Source: Siphonodentalium dalli (taxonomy: Eukaryota; Mollusca; Scaphopoda; Gadilida; Siphonodentaliidae). From it: a stretch of 64,000 bases of DNA. The notes beneath the pieces are model-generated. The model was given only the letters and a program-made list of their open reading frames with translations. It ran no database searches and had not been told where the DNA came from. Both the position numbers and the translations under genes were made by a program. How positions within the stretch are numbered: the first letter of the stretch is position 1; the number at the start of each line of letters is the position of its first letter. The stretch is taken from contig CP136066.1 of assembly GCA_032622095.1 (NCBI GenBank), positions 197,458,816 to 197,522,815 on the forward strand, read 5' to 3'. Positions 32,200-42,703 of this stretch are shown piece after piece.

Positions 32200-32822
32200 C
32201 GTTCACTTTAAACTTGCCCCTTTAATAGTGGAATTTGCAAACATCCCCTGAGCGATTCGTTCCTGTACAGATGCAATTGGCCGCTTTTCAACTTGACTCA
32301 TGATCGAAATTGTCTTATCCGAGTCCGATCTACCACAATTACAAATAGCTTTCATTGGAACTGCACTGGTAATGCTGGTGTACATATAGCAGTTTCCCTC
32401 AATGTCGGCTGCAAGATACTGCACATCTGATGTACAGACGCCACGGCATAATTATTCAAACTGTTGACATTTGTATGTCCTGACAATTAGTTGTGGATTC
32501 ACGCCAGCATGCAACAGTTGCGTACACATGGTCTTCCGCAATGAATGGTTAGTAATTTTTCCCTTTAGACCTGCCTTGGTTGCCATGTCTTTTAACATTG
32601 TTTTAAGTTTACTACTGCCGACTGGCTGCCCTTTAAACATTATCGCCGTCTGCGTCAAACCATAGTTCTAATTGGCTGCAATATAAAATGGTGACTCCTT
32701 TGTACACATAGTCGATGGTCTAGTGGCAGCATACCGTTTGTATGCCTTAACTGGACATCGGTCGTCTGAAACACTCGCGAAAATCTTGGGGTGAAATTGA
32801 CGATTATTGTTTGCATTCTTTC
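32200..32822 (-). pseudogene. Crypton-type tyrosine recombinase, C-terminal half
   Basis: Minus strand. Reads 'NANNNRQFHPKIFASVSDDRCPVKAYKRYA', then after an in-frame TAG 'NYGLTQTAIMFKGQPVG..MATKAGLKGKITNHSLRKTMCTQLLHAG'. A one-base frameshift near 32468 leads to 'SGHTNVNSLNNYAVAS'. The HSLRK box gives His-x-x-Arg, SGH the second His, and NNY the tyrosine that attacks DNA. This is the C-terminal catalytic half of a family found in Cryptons and related host proteins (DUF3504/KIAA1958-like). Its N-terminal half lies at 37453-37968; the two are parted by a hAT element. The stop codon and the frameshift make it a pseudogene. Confidence 0.8.
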
Positions 32823-33660
32823 CAGAGACGTGGCGATGGGGGGGGGGGGGGGTGGTGGGTGATGTCTCACCCCCCCAACTTTGGTCAAAATTTTCAACAG
32901 TTGGAAATTTCATACCTGCCAAAACATTAGTTGGAAATTTCACACCAACAATAGGTTGAACATGTTCTTGTAGTTCGATTTTCAAACAATTTGTTGGGGG
33001 AATTAATTGTTTTTGGACCAATTATTGCATATTTTCCTATTTTTTGTCAAAATTTTGGACTGAAATGGTCATCAGTTGGAAATTTTCCAACCTCAGGGGG
33101 TGACAGGTTGGAAATGTCATCACTTGGAAAGCTTGTGTCCTGGTCCCTCCCCCCGCGGCGTGGCCAGTCAAAAACTGCTGGTTAATTTAAGAAAACAATA
33201 TTGTCATTCATTTGGTCAACATTGTCCTTGGAATTATTATTGTCATCAGTAGGAAATTTTCCAACCTAAGTGGGGGTGTCAGGTTTGAAATTTCCAACTC
33301 ACGGAAGGCTTGAGGCTAGTCTAGATGCTAGGATTTTGCGATTTTCTTGTTTATATTTCAAAATTTTCGCACATCGGTCCGAACTATGGTCGGCCCGGTG
33401 TGTCATTGTCCCTCCATTGTCCTTATGGGGCCAGTCTAGATGCTAGGCTTTACGATTTTCTTGTATAGTTTTAAAAATGTTCTCACACCGGGCAAAACAA
33501 CCATGATCAACTCGGTGTGTCCTGGTCTCTTGCCCGTAGCCGTGTGCATTTGTCTGGAATTAGACCACTAGGTGTTAGGATTTATGCAATTTTTTTTCAG
33601 CTTAAATATCTGAATGTTCCCATATCGGGAATATAGAACCATGGTTTATGAAAATATAGG

Positions 33661-36600
33661 ATACTAGCAGGGTTACCCGGCGTTGCCCAGGTTAAAGTGA
33701 TGTGAAACCCTCTGCATGATGTGGATATTTGTTGGGAATAGAGCATACTCTTATTCTCATAAATTGTATATTTCAAATAGCATCACAGTCCAACTCATTG
33801 CACGCATAAAAGACGCTAATACATATATTTAATATATAATGTAGGATAACGTTTTGTGGCCGACATTCAATGTCTGCCGTTTAGTCAGTCCGCCCGTCCG
33901 CCTGTTTGCGTCTGTTTTCCGCGAGAGATTTTTATGTCTCACCTGGATGCCATAATTTGTGTATACTATATTTAATATGTAAAATACGCATATGATAACG
34001 CGGAAATATGTAAAATATAGGAATGTATGCGCCCGATGCGATCTCGGTGGATTCCGATAGCTCCCGCTAACAACAAGGGCACCTCCGATGTTTATGTAAA
34101 CAATATAACCTGACTACGACTGTTGTTGAATTTATAGTTGTAAATTTTGGGCTTTGGAAGTGTATACCATCGTGTAATCAATTCATGATATTCAGGATTC
34201 TCTACAATTTTATTTACACTAATTTTATTTTTGACTGGCTAAAACTGCTCCTACGGCAGACTGTCTGTTCATCATTAGCATAATATAAGCTTCCGGTGAG
34301 CAAGGCGGGGTACCTTGTTTGTGGGCCCAGGACACTGTGGCATCACCTGCTCATTCTGTATATGGGCTCTATAAAACAAGGCATCACCTGCTCATTCTGT
34401 ATATGGGCTCTATAAAACGATTATTACACAGTCATGGAATATAAGTAGTGGCTCACCTTGTCATTTTGTTTATCGCGATTAATCCGTTCCACCAATAATG
34501 ATGTATTTATTTATTTACAACTGCGTATACTTCAGACGTTATAATATGATACATGAACATCATAAATACATTAGTTCGCAAAAATAAAAGACGACAATTG
34601 GGTTTTACATATAGAGATGTATCAATCAATCAATCTAGTGGGTTGGACTAAGATCTTGAGGACACCTGGCTATCATATCTCCATGAAGATACATATGTTT
34701 TAAAGAAATTTCCAGGTGCTCCTCTGTTCATGGTGCTATATATTGGCTAAATATTCTCAGTTTAAAAGAAATGTTGCTGCGCGGGTATATCAGCTACACG
34801 TGCCAAACACACAGCGCGATTTTGTGTTCGTGTCAGTCGATGAGTCTGTTCTAAAAATTCCGCTGTATCTGGCAGATATACCCTTGTCAGATGTCAGTAT
34901 TGGAGAACCCTGAAAAGTCATTTGCTACTGACTGCATTTTCTTTTATATCAGAAGAAAATATATTTGCCGGCACACTGTGACCACTATTTTGAACAGGCC
35001 TTCGATACATTTCCATATCTCTTGACAAATTGTAACTATTTTATGGAAACTGTATTGAATGGAACATACTCAATTGTGTTATAATATATATGCAATCCTC
35101 TGACGGTTCGAGGTCTCTCAGTTTGCAAGAATATATGCATCTCTTAAATAGAATGATAAATATACTTTTAATGCTTCTATGTATCTCCTTTTGCTAGCTC
35201 ATTGTGTGAATGCCCTGATTGCCATCCCCATATAAATATGACAGTTAAGAAGATATAATTGTTCAAGTGACTTAATTGGGTCAACATTTGTCGAGATTGT
35301 GAAATTTGAATGCCCAAAACTCCTTAAAATGATATGGAGATGGCCTGGGTGACTATAATTAACTTATAGGTGGATAGTGCATATCCTCTCGCCATCCGTG
35401 ACCCAAACGACACCAAATGTGATTTAATTCATCGTATCATTAGAGAAGAACATATATGAATTTGGTGGAAATTAGTGCGAAATATATTTGTATCAGCTTT
35501 GGTACAACTGCCATTCTCATACATGACGTTAACGGTGCAACTTTTGACATATTTAAACCACGTCGATTAGATTCATGGATGCATGATATACTGGAGATGA
35601 TAATATATGGGTTTAGTGGTAATCAGCAACTAAACAAATTATTAGATTAGTTATGACCACCATCTCTCACCCAAACGGCAGCAATTTGGCGTCTTTAAAT
35701 CACACGTCTATATTCCTCGTATCATAGAAAATAATATATCAATTTGGTGGAAATATGCGCTAAAAATAGTTTATTAAATCAATTGTTGATGCCCCCTGCA
35801 ACGCTGACTCGAACAGCGCCATATCGCGGAGGTGATTATGTATGCGTTTGGAGGAAATCGGCGACAAAACTATTTCACCATATTTTTTTAATTTTGCCGA
35901 CCTCCCCCTTTTCTTCCCCCGACACCAACATCGTAAATTTAGAAAATTTTAACCCCGACTATTATCTTCCTCGTAGAAAGTTACCCCTCTTAGAATGCCT
36001 CGGTGCCATCTCGATTGTATCCCGTGAAGTTATATATAGAACGCATACAGACAGACAGAAAGACAGACAGAACGATTTGATTTATCGTATCATTGGTGAA
36101 ATACGTGTCTGAATTTGATGGTAACTGGTACTAAAAATCAGTTTTGGTGACAAAAGTGGCGCGCTTGAGTCCGAAATAGGGGCGGGAGGTCCCTATTTCG
36201 GACTCGAGCGGCACCACTTTTTTCACCGTTAAACCACACACTTAGACTCATAAAGATTATAGATGCATATATACAATTGCTAAAAATTGGTGAGTATACA
36301 AATTTGTATCAAATCTAAGGCCCCCATATCTCTCACCCAGAGGCCACCAATTTGATGTATCTAAACCACACGATAAGATTCCTCGTATCACGGAGAAGAA
36401 TATGTATCAAGCTGGTGGAAATCGGCGCTAAACATATTGTTATAATTTGTTTGTGTCCCTCTCACCTCTATACACCACTGACTCGAATGGCCCCACTTGT
36501 GACATCATTTTCTTTGGTGCTAATCGGCGACCTTACAATTTTTTTTATCAAATTTGGTGAACCCACCCCTCCCCTCCCCATCTCTCACCCAAACAGCACC

Positions 36601-37300
36601 AATATGGCGTCTTTGAATCACACGATTAGATTCCTCGTATCATGGATAATAACGTGTATCAATTTGGTGGAAATTGGCGCTAAAAATATTGTGTATCAAT
36701 TTTTATGCCCCTTTCCCTTTCAGCGCACCCCCTGATTCGAATGAGGCCACATTTGACAGATTTAAGCCACACCATTAGACTCCTCTTACCATGGCGATGA
36801 TTTTGTATAAGTGTGGTGGCAATCGGCGACTAAACCCAATCTTATCAAATTTAGTGCCCCCCCCCCCCAATTTCTCGACCAAACGACAACAATTTGGCGA
36901 TGTTAAATCGCACAATTAGATTCCTTGTATCATGAAGAAGAATATATATCAATTTGATGGCAATCGGCGCTAAAATTAGTTTTATCAATTTTGGTGCCCC
37001 TCTCCCCTTCCATGCATCCCTGACTCGAACGACGCCACTTTTGACATATTTAAACCACACCATGGGGATGATTATATATAAGTTAAGTGGCAATCGGCGA
37101 CAAACAAAAATTCTGCCCCTCCCCTTTTCTGCCCCCGACAACAACGGCGTCACTTTAGAAAATTCTAACCCCCACCATTATAATTCTCGTAAAAAGTTAC
37201 CCTTAGTAGTCCGCTTTGGTATCATCTAGATGGTCCCCTGTGAATTTCTATAGAACGCAGACAGACAGATAGACAGACATTCGCAAATATAGATATAGAT
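33661..37300 (+). mobile_element. Dispersed element beginning ATACTAGCAGGGTTACCC, copy 2
   Basis: Same start and end as copy 1 (1541-5985). Located inside hAT copy A, where copy B has only an AT-rich tract and 'aggatatt'. Copy 2 has about 640 bp (33787-34425) that copy 1 lacks, including a doubled 'cacctgctcattctgtatatgg' near 34345-34400, and it lacks the MITE. An open frame at 34716-34913 has no recognised domain and I do not call it a gene. Class unknown. Confidence 0.7.
35400..37200 (+). repeat. Degenerate ~145-bp tandem repeat in copy 2
   Basis: Same array as 4960-5900, longer here; clear unit starts near 36626, 36773 and 36916. Alternating unit types as in copy 1. A 30-bp inverted repeat of 'gcgcttgagtccgaaatagg' type lies at about 36158-36216. 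Open frames are repeat translation. Confidence 0.7.
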
Positions 37301-37452
37301 AAGGTCTGAGCATTGCATTGAGGTGCAAGGGGGGGGGGTGCACATGAAATTATGCAAAACTTGTGTTTGGTTTGATTCTGATTCAAGGCGGGTGCAGTTG
37401 GAATTTTACAAGGTGGACACCCCCGAACGGAGACCCTCTAGCCACGTCCCTG

Positions 37453-37968
37453 ATTGTTCCCATCTCTCGTCTTGCTCAGTCTTTCGTTGAACTCCAGATA
37501 ATCAGTGGTTCCGTCATTTTTCATTCCAATGTCTCCCCATTTCAACTGTTGATTCTCATGAGATCCACGAGACCTTGGTAGTTTTGTGTTGTTAAACCAA
37601 ACAAGATGCAGAAGTGATGTTGGTTCACTCAGCCCCAATTGTCCGCTTTCCCACAACTTTTCCTTGTCTTCTTCAGACAGCGGCTTATTTCCCAGACCTG
37701 CCTCTTTTAATTCCTTCCGCCGCAATTTAAGAACTTGTCTGCTGACTTTGAACATATCAGATGGTATTATGTTGTGCTGATAATCACAGTCTCTCAGATA
37801 CCTGTCAATTCCCCTATGGAATGCCGTCAAACTGTCAGGTTCATAATCGCTCCCATCACTTTTCTTTAGACTTAACAAAAATCCACCAATCAATCCATCC
37901 AGTTCCCTGCGCGGTATATCTTCTATTGGGCGGTGCTCATTTTGACATTTAAGTTAATCAGAAAATCT
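37453..37968 (-). pseudogene. Crypton-type tyrosine recombinase, N-terminal half
   Basis: Minus strand. From about 37950 it reads NEHRPIEDIPRRELDGLIGG then FLLSLKKSDGSDYEPDSLTA, with FHRGIDRYLRD, GLGNKPLSEEDKEKLWESGQ, LHLVWFNN and RGSHENQQLKWGDI, where the Arg is the first catalytic residue of the tyrosine recombinase fold. It ends at R-D-G-N-N, where hAT copy A interrupts it; coding resumes at 32822. Residues upstream hit a TAA next to 37955 and then join the inverted repeat arm, so the true start is unclear. Cryptons move by a circular DNA intermediate; this copy is dead. Confidence 0.8.
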
Positions 37969-38822
37969 GTTAGCCGAAGCATCTGTTTTTCTCTGGGTAT
38001 TTTTATTCTTCTTACCTTCAATGTAAGCACGCAAATCTCTGAGGTTTGCTGTAGCTGGACTGGTTCTAGCAACTGTACTGGTGCTGACAGCCGCACTAGA
38101 AGCAGTAGCACTAGAAGTAGAACATCCAGTGGGAGACTGTTTGTAAGCACGCACATATCTTATGTTTGCTGTAGCCGGACTGGATCTAGTAACCGTACTG
38201 GTGCTGGCAGCCACACTGGAAGCAGTAGCACTATAACATGCAGTGGGGGACTGCTTCCTGTATTTCCATGCGTTATGAAATCAGGTTGGTCTGACAAAGT
38301 TATGTGAGGAGCGCTTCAGCGCTACACACTGCAACCTGCTTTCATACATCGATCATATCTAGAAATACAGGAAGCAAACTTTCAGTTCTTTATAATGAGT
38401 TTGATGGGCATTCATTTTCCAATTATATGTTAATGGCCATTAACCATCATTTAGGGCCCTTAATTTGTTTATTACTAAGTTAATGGGCATTAAACACCAG
38501 CACTATTGAGGTGATAGCCATTATTTTTTCAAAATGATTAGATAATGGCCATTAAACACCCAAATGCATATAAGTAATGGGCATTAACATATAATTAATG
38601 AGCAACAAGTTTTCAAATCATACTTTAATGGCCATTAACCATCATGGGTACAACAGTTATGGGCAGTGGTGGGTATCAATTTCTCAAAATACTTAATTAA
38701 TGGCCATTAAACACTCAAATACATATAACAGATGGATAATATCCATTAAAATATTAGAGACTATGGCCATTAAATTATAGTCTTTACAAATTTTAAGGGC
38801 ATATAATGGGCATTAACAATAC
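37969..38822 (-). repeat. Left arm of an 855-bp nearly identical inverted repeat
   Basis: Complement of 40300-41156, with only a few differences seen. One is a 2-bp indel: 'aaggtaagaag' on this strand's complement against 'aaggtataagaag' in the other arm. Contains a Ser/Thr/Ala-rich open frame (37954-38214 minus, MAASTSTVTRSSPATANIRY...) built from two copies of a ~34-residue repeat, then a 'gcgcttcagcgc' hairpin and about ten copies of 'taatggccattaa'. Its inner reading frame runs on into the Crypton half at 37968. The complement 'aag|gtaagaa' would be a good splice donor. Confidence 0.9.
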
Positions 38823-40299
38823 TCCCGAAACCATATATGAAATAACAGATTGCTTTATATCTGTTATAGACCAGAGGTGTACCTGATGAGCTGCTGTGGC
38901 CAAACATTTTTTTATAGGACCAACTTTCGGTACAAAAATATGATTTCGGAACGGACTTAGTAAACATTTTCCAAACAATTGATTCCTTCTGTGTTATCAA
39001 GCTAGTACGATAAGTCAAAAAATAAACACTCAAAAAATAAACACTCAATAACAGTAAATATGACATGTTTACATAGCTCCACATGTCAACACCACTTTAG
39101 AAACAGGACCCGTTAACCAACAAACCATTTAACTTATGGATGGTTGATTGTATACCTGTATATATGTGGGATGGCCCATGTTTTTGTCGGCTATCACGAT
39201 AACAATTTGTATGCCTGGGAACTTTGAACACAATTCCAACCGATGTACCATATCAATACACAACTGTTATATACTCTACATAATATTAAAGAGCGTTCAC
39301 CATGTCATATGTATAGGTTTGTAATTTAATTACTTACTAACAACAGCCCTATATATCAATTATCATGACAAGTGTAGGATGGACATGTTGTCGTGTGATG
39401 TGTGGATGCTTGCTGCATGTTTGTCCTTTGGACTGGGCTGATTTTTGCATGAGGATTTGTTTATCTATTATTTAATTTTAATACGGAATTATGGTTGCCG
39501 ATGATCAAACAACGGGACCTCCCTTGATCAAGTAAACAAAATAACCTGTCACGATAGTGTGTGGATAATTCGATAATAAAAAAATTTCAGTGTTGGTATC
39601 TTTTAATAAGTATATAAATATTATGGTTTACATATGCATATACATGTTAAGCGCAATTATCTTACAAAGACGGGGGATCCGGACTGGGAAACTCGTGGTT
39701 AATAAATGTACAGTAACGACATGGAGACCTCACGGGTACTAAATTTACAGAAATGACCAGGGGGCCTCGCTTTTTTGATTATTTCTTTTTCACATAACTT
39801 TGATCATACAATGATTAAATTAAATATTATTATGAAATATAAATCATAACACGAAATTTGTATGTGTTCTCTGGGTTTCTGCTATCTTTTATTTTCCTAC
39901 TCTTTATGACTATATCAGAAACTGCCTATACAGCAGAGTGCTCTACCTATCATTAGCTTATGTCAGCTTCCGGTGGGTAAGACATGGTACCTCTAATTGT
40001 GGACTCTTCTGCTATAGGGCATCCCCCCTTTACTCACATAATGTGGGTCACACAAAGATATATATATATCTCGTTCTTTCGTTAGACCCTGATCATTCGA
40101 AAGGCAGCACGTATCACTACTGCACACACAACCCATTAAAATCTCATTAAAATCCCATTAAATATCATAAATCCATTACTTTATGCCATTAATTCTCGTA
40201 ACAAAAAAAATAATGGGTTTCCCAGAACCCATTAAAAACCATTACATTTTGTTATTTTAATGGCCAATACTGCCCTATTTCCCATTAATCATCAACCAT
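38823..40299. other. Spacer of the inverted repeat
   Basis: 1.48 kb without homologue in the window. AT-rich, no recognised coding. 'cattaaaatctcattaaaatccc' words (40130-40290) echo the 'taatggccattaa' motif of the right arm. 38950-39085 has a short minus-strand frame of no known type. Confidence 0.5.
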
Positions 40300-41156
40300 G
40301 TATTGTTAATGCCCATTATATGCCCTTAAAATTTGTAAAGACTATAATTTAATGGCCATAGTCTCTAATATTTTAATGGATATTATCCATCTGTTATATG
40401 TATTTGAGTGTTTAATGGCCATTAATTAAGTATTTTGAGAAATTGATACCCACCACTGCCCATAACTGTTGTACCCATGATGGTTAATGGCCATTAAAGT
40501 ATGATTTGAAAACTTGTTGCTCATTAATTATATGTTAATGCCCATTACTTATATGCATTTGGGTGTTTAATGGCCATTATCTAATCATTTTGAAAAAATA
40601 ATGGCTATCACCTCAATAGTGCTGGTGTTTAATGCCCATTAACTTAGTAATAAACAAATTAAGGGCCCTAAATGATGGTTAATGGCCATTAACATATAAT
40701 TGGAAAATGAATGCCCATCAAACTCATTATAAAGAACTGAAAGTTTGCTTCCTGTATTTCTAGATATGATCGATGTATGAAAGCAGGTTGCAGTGTGTAG
40801 CGCTGAAGCGCTCCTCACATAACTTTGTCAGACCAACCTGATTTCATAACGCATGGAAATACAGGAAGCAGTCCCCCACTGCATGTTATAGTGCTACTGC
40901 TTCCAGTGTGGCTGCCAGCACCAGTACGGTTACTAGATCCAGTCCGGCTACAGCAAACATAAGATATGTGCGTGCTTACAAACAGTCTCCCACTGGATGT
41001 TCTACTTCTAGTGCTACTGCTTCTAGTGCGGCTGTCAGCACCAGTACAGTTGCTAGAACCAGTCCAGCTACAGCAAACCTCAGAGATTTGCGTGCTTACA
41101 TTGAAGGTATAAGAAGAATAAAAATACCCAGAGAAAAACAGATGCTTCGGCTAACA
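40300..41156 (+). repeat. Right arm of the 855-bp inverted repeat, leading into the Penelope-like element
   Basis: Same content as the left arm in the other orientation: 'taatggccattaa' copies (40370-40700), hairpin, then the MAASTSTV.. frame (40908 onward, open to 41255). After 41156 the sequence differs from the left arm. 'ttattcacag' at 41219-41228 is a fair splice acceptor, so an intron between about 41108 and 41228 joining this frame to ORF1 is possible. Penelope-like elements often carry terminal repeats in inverted orientation, which is one explanation; a hairpin duplication of the Crypton 5' end is another. Confidence 0.85.
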
Positions 41157-41251
41157 TATTTTATTTTATATCTTCGCGTTCCGTTCTTTGTGTATTATAT
41201 GTTACTAATCATTACCTTTATTCACAGCCAAAATTCAAGTCCTGGATCAAA

Positions 41252-42703
41252 ATGACTCAACCAAAACAACCTAAACGTGGAAAAACTAACCGCACAGAGC
41301 GGCAAAAAGACCAGGCTTATTTAGACCATTCAAATCTAGTAAAGTTGCTATACAAAATTCTACAACTTTGGCACCATATTAATTTTTTACAGGACCGTTT
41401 GGAGAAGAAGGTCCTTCCGAAAGGCTTTTCGGCCATCGTTGAGTCAGGGCGAAAGAAGACATTCCGACCAGTGCTCCCCTGTGAGGATGTCTTCAATTCG
41501 CTTAAAGCGGACGCTTTTCAGTGGGGTTTAAACTCCATGAAAACTTTGGTCAATTATTATCGGAAAACGGAATCAGAAATTGAAGTCAAGGTTCTTTCGG
41601 CTCTTTCTTCTAAAACCCTTGACTTCGACCGAGCACGTGACACGGCATTAAAATGGGGACTGAAGAATTTTGGCACCAAATTAACTAATGAGACAAAATC
41701 AAAGTTCTTGAGCATCTGTGGTAATCTTCAGTCCTCGATAGGTACACGAGTTGGCGTCCAAACTCATACAAACAAACGTGGTCGGTCACCCTCCCCTCCC
41801 CCACTAATCGCTCGCCAGCTTCAATTTCAGGATAGTCCAGCCAGGGATCAGACAACGTCGTCGTCTGTGAGATCCACACCAAAACGCGTCAAAGCCACAC
41901 CACAGCCACAGAGACCTGCACCAAAACCACGGACGTCACGCATATCCACTCCACCAAATACATCACTTCAAAATTCACCAGCCAAGAAAACAACACCACC
42001 AAAGCACATCTCTTCCAGCCCTCCTTCGCCTGTTGGTTCCATTGCTTCGATGACATCGCCAGCGATTTCAACATCATCACCATCGTATGCCGAGGTATTA
42101 TCAACATCACCTAAGGTATCCAAATTTTATAAATTTCGTCAACCTGGCCCTAAGAAGGATTGGTCCTTCCCTAAACAGATAAAAAACCCTGTTGTTATTT
42201 TAGGCTCTTCTAATGTGTCCCGGATCGATGTCGATCCTCCCAAAAATGTTTGTATTGCTTCTTACACAGGTGGCAATTTAGGTCATTTCTGCAACATGGC
42301 CCACAAACTGAAATCGAAGCCAGAAAAGACACCTCGACACGTCATCATCAACATTGGCATCAACAACCGAGAGGACTGGAAGACAGACAACGACAAAGGC
42401 AAAACAGCAGGCACCACAGCTAAAAGCAGGGTAACTAACATGGTTAGTAATTTCCGAAAAGTTTTTCCTAATGCGACACTTCATTTTCAGGAAATAAATA
42501 TCTCATTCAGTTTAGATTCTAGGGACCAGGATGTTCTGCGTGGCATTAACAGCCAAGCTCGTCAGACACAGAACCTCAAGGTCATACAGGCAATACCCCC
42601 CCGCGACTTTCACGTGGAGAATGACAACATCCACTGGACATCACAGACGGCGGCGAAAATCTACCAAGGCTGGACCAACATCTTTAAAGGTCATTTAAAC
42701 TAA
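41252..42703 (+). CDS. Penelope-like element ORF1: basic/coiled N terminus, Pro/Ser linker, SGNH-esterase-like domain
   Basis: 483 residues. Residues 1-160 are basic and helical (KPKRGKTNRTERQKDQ; 'FQWGLNSMKTLVNYYRKTESEIEVKVLSAL'). Residues 165-300 are a low-complexity Ser/Pro/Thr/Lys-rich linker. Residues 314-480 look like an SGNH hydrolase: VVILGSSN (318-321, Ser nucleophile block), YTGGNLGH (Gly block), INIGINNRED (367-374, Asn block) and NDNIHW (D458, H461). Similar esterase ORF1 proteins occur in some LINEs; a GDSL-type ORF has been reported in large rotifer Penelope elements (from memory). Function in the element unknown, perhaps RNA or membrane association. The start ATG is preceded by no in-frame extension of the arm frame. 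Ends TTTAAAC-TAA; see the regulatory site. Confidence 0.85.
   Translation: MTQPKQPKRGKTNRTERQKDQAYLDHSNLVKLLYKILQLWHHINFLQDRLEKKVLPKGFSAIVESGRKKTFRPVLPCEDVFNSLKADAFQWGLNSMKTLVNYYRKTESEIEVKVLSALSSKTLDFDRARDTALKWGLKNFGTKLTNETKSKFLSICGNLQSSIGTRVGVQTHTNKRGRSPSPPPLIARQLQFQDSPARDQTTSSSVRSTPKRVKATPQPQRPAPKPRTSRISTPPNTSLQNSPAKKTTPPKHISSSPPSPVGSIASMTSPAISTSSPSYAEVLSTSPKVSKFYKFRQPGPKKDWSFPKQIKNPVVILGSSNVSRIDVDPPKNVCIASYTGGNLGHFCNMAHKLKSKPEKTPRHVIINIGINNREDWKTDNDKGKTAGTTAKSRVTNMVSNFRKVFPNATLHFQEINISFSLDSRDQDVLRGINSQARQTQNLKVIQAIPPRDFHVENDNIHWTSQTAAKIYQGWTNIFKGHLN
42694..42700 (+). promoter_or_regulatory. Candidate -1 ribosomal frameshift site TTTAAAC at the ORF1 stop
   Basis: The ORF1 frame reads CAT TTA AAC TAA. 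The heptamer T-TTA-AAC has the X-XXY-YYZ phase required for simultaneous -1 slippage, and the next codon is the stop at 42701-42703. After slippage, reading continues CTA ATT CCT ... without a stop straight into ORF2. Downstream, GGAAAG-A-GTCGG (42729-42740) can pair with CCGAC-CTTTCC (42770-42780), an 11-bp stem with one bulge. Its loop holds a smaller CTCGG/CCGAG pairing. The 28-nt distance to this stem is longer than the usual 5-9 nt, which weakens the case. Confidence 0.55.

Larger units (their letters stand above)
32815..37460. mobile_element. hAT-type non-autonomous element, copy A, inserted in the Crypton gene
   Basis: Element 32823-37452 with ends CAGAGACGTGGCG and TAGCCACGTCCCTG. The flanks ATTCTTTC (32815-32822) and ATTGTTCC (37453-37460) match at 6 of 8, in line with an old 8-bp duplication. 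Both ends match copy B (62259-63304), which is only 1.05 kb; the size difference is the insertion 33661-37300. Internal blocks 'gtctagatgctaggattttg' repeat around 33310 and 33430. A poly-G tract is at 32838. Excising it in thought rejoins the recombinase coding sequence on the minus strand. Confidence 0.85.

Noticed and set aside
42683-42689. A second possible slippery heptamer TTTAAAG near the ORF1 end
   Set aside because: It is in the wrong phase (codons TTT AAA), so tandem -1 slippage does not apply; the TTTAAAC eleven bases later has the right phase.
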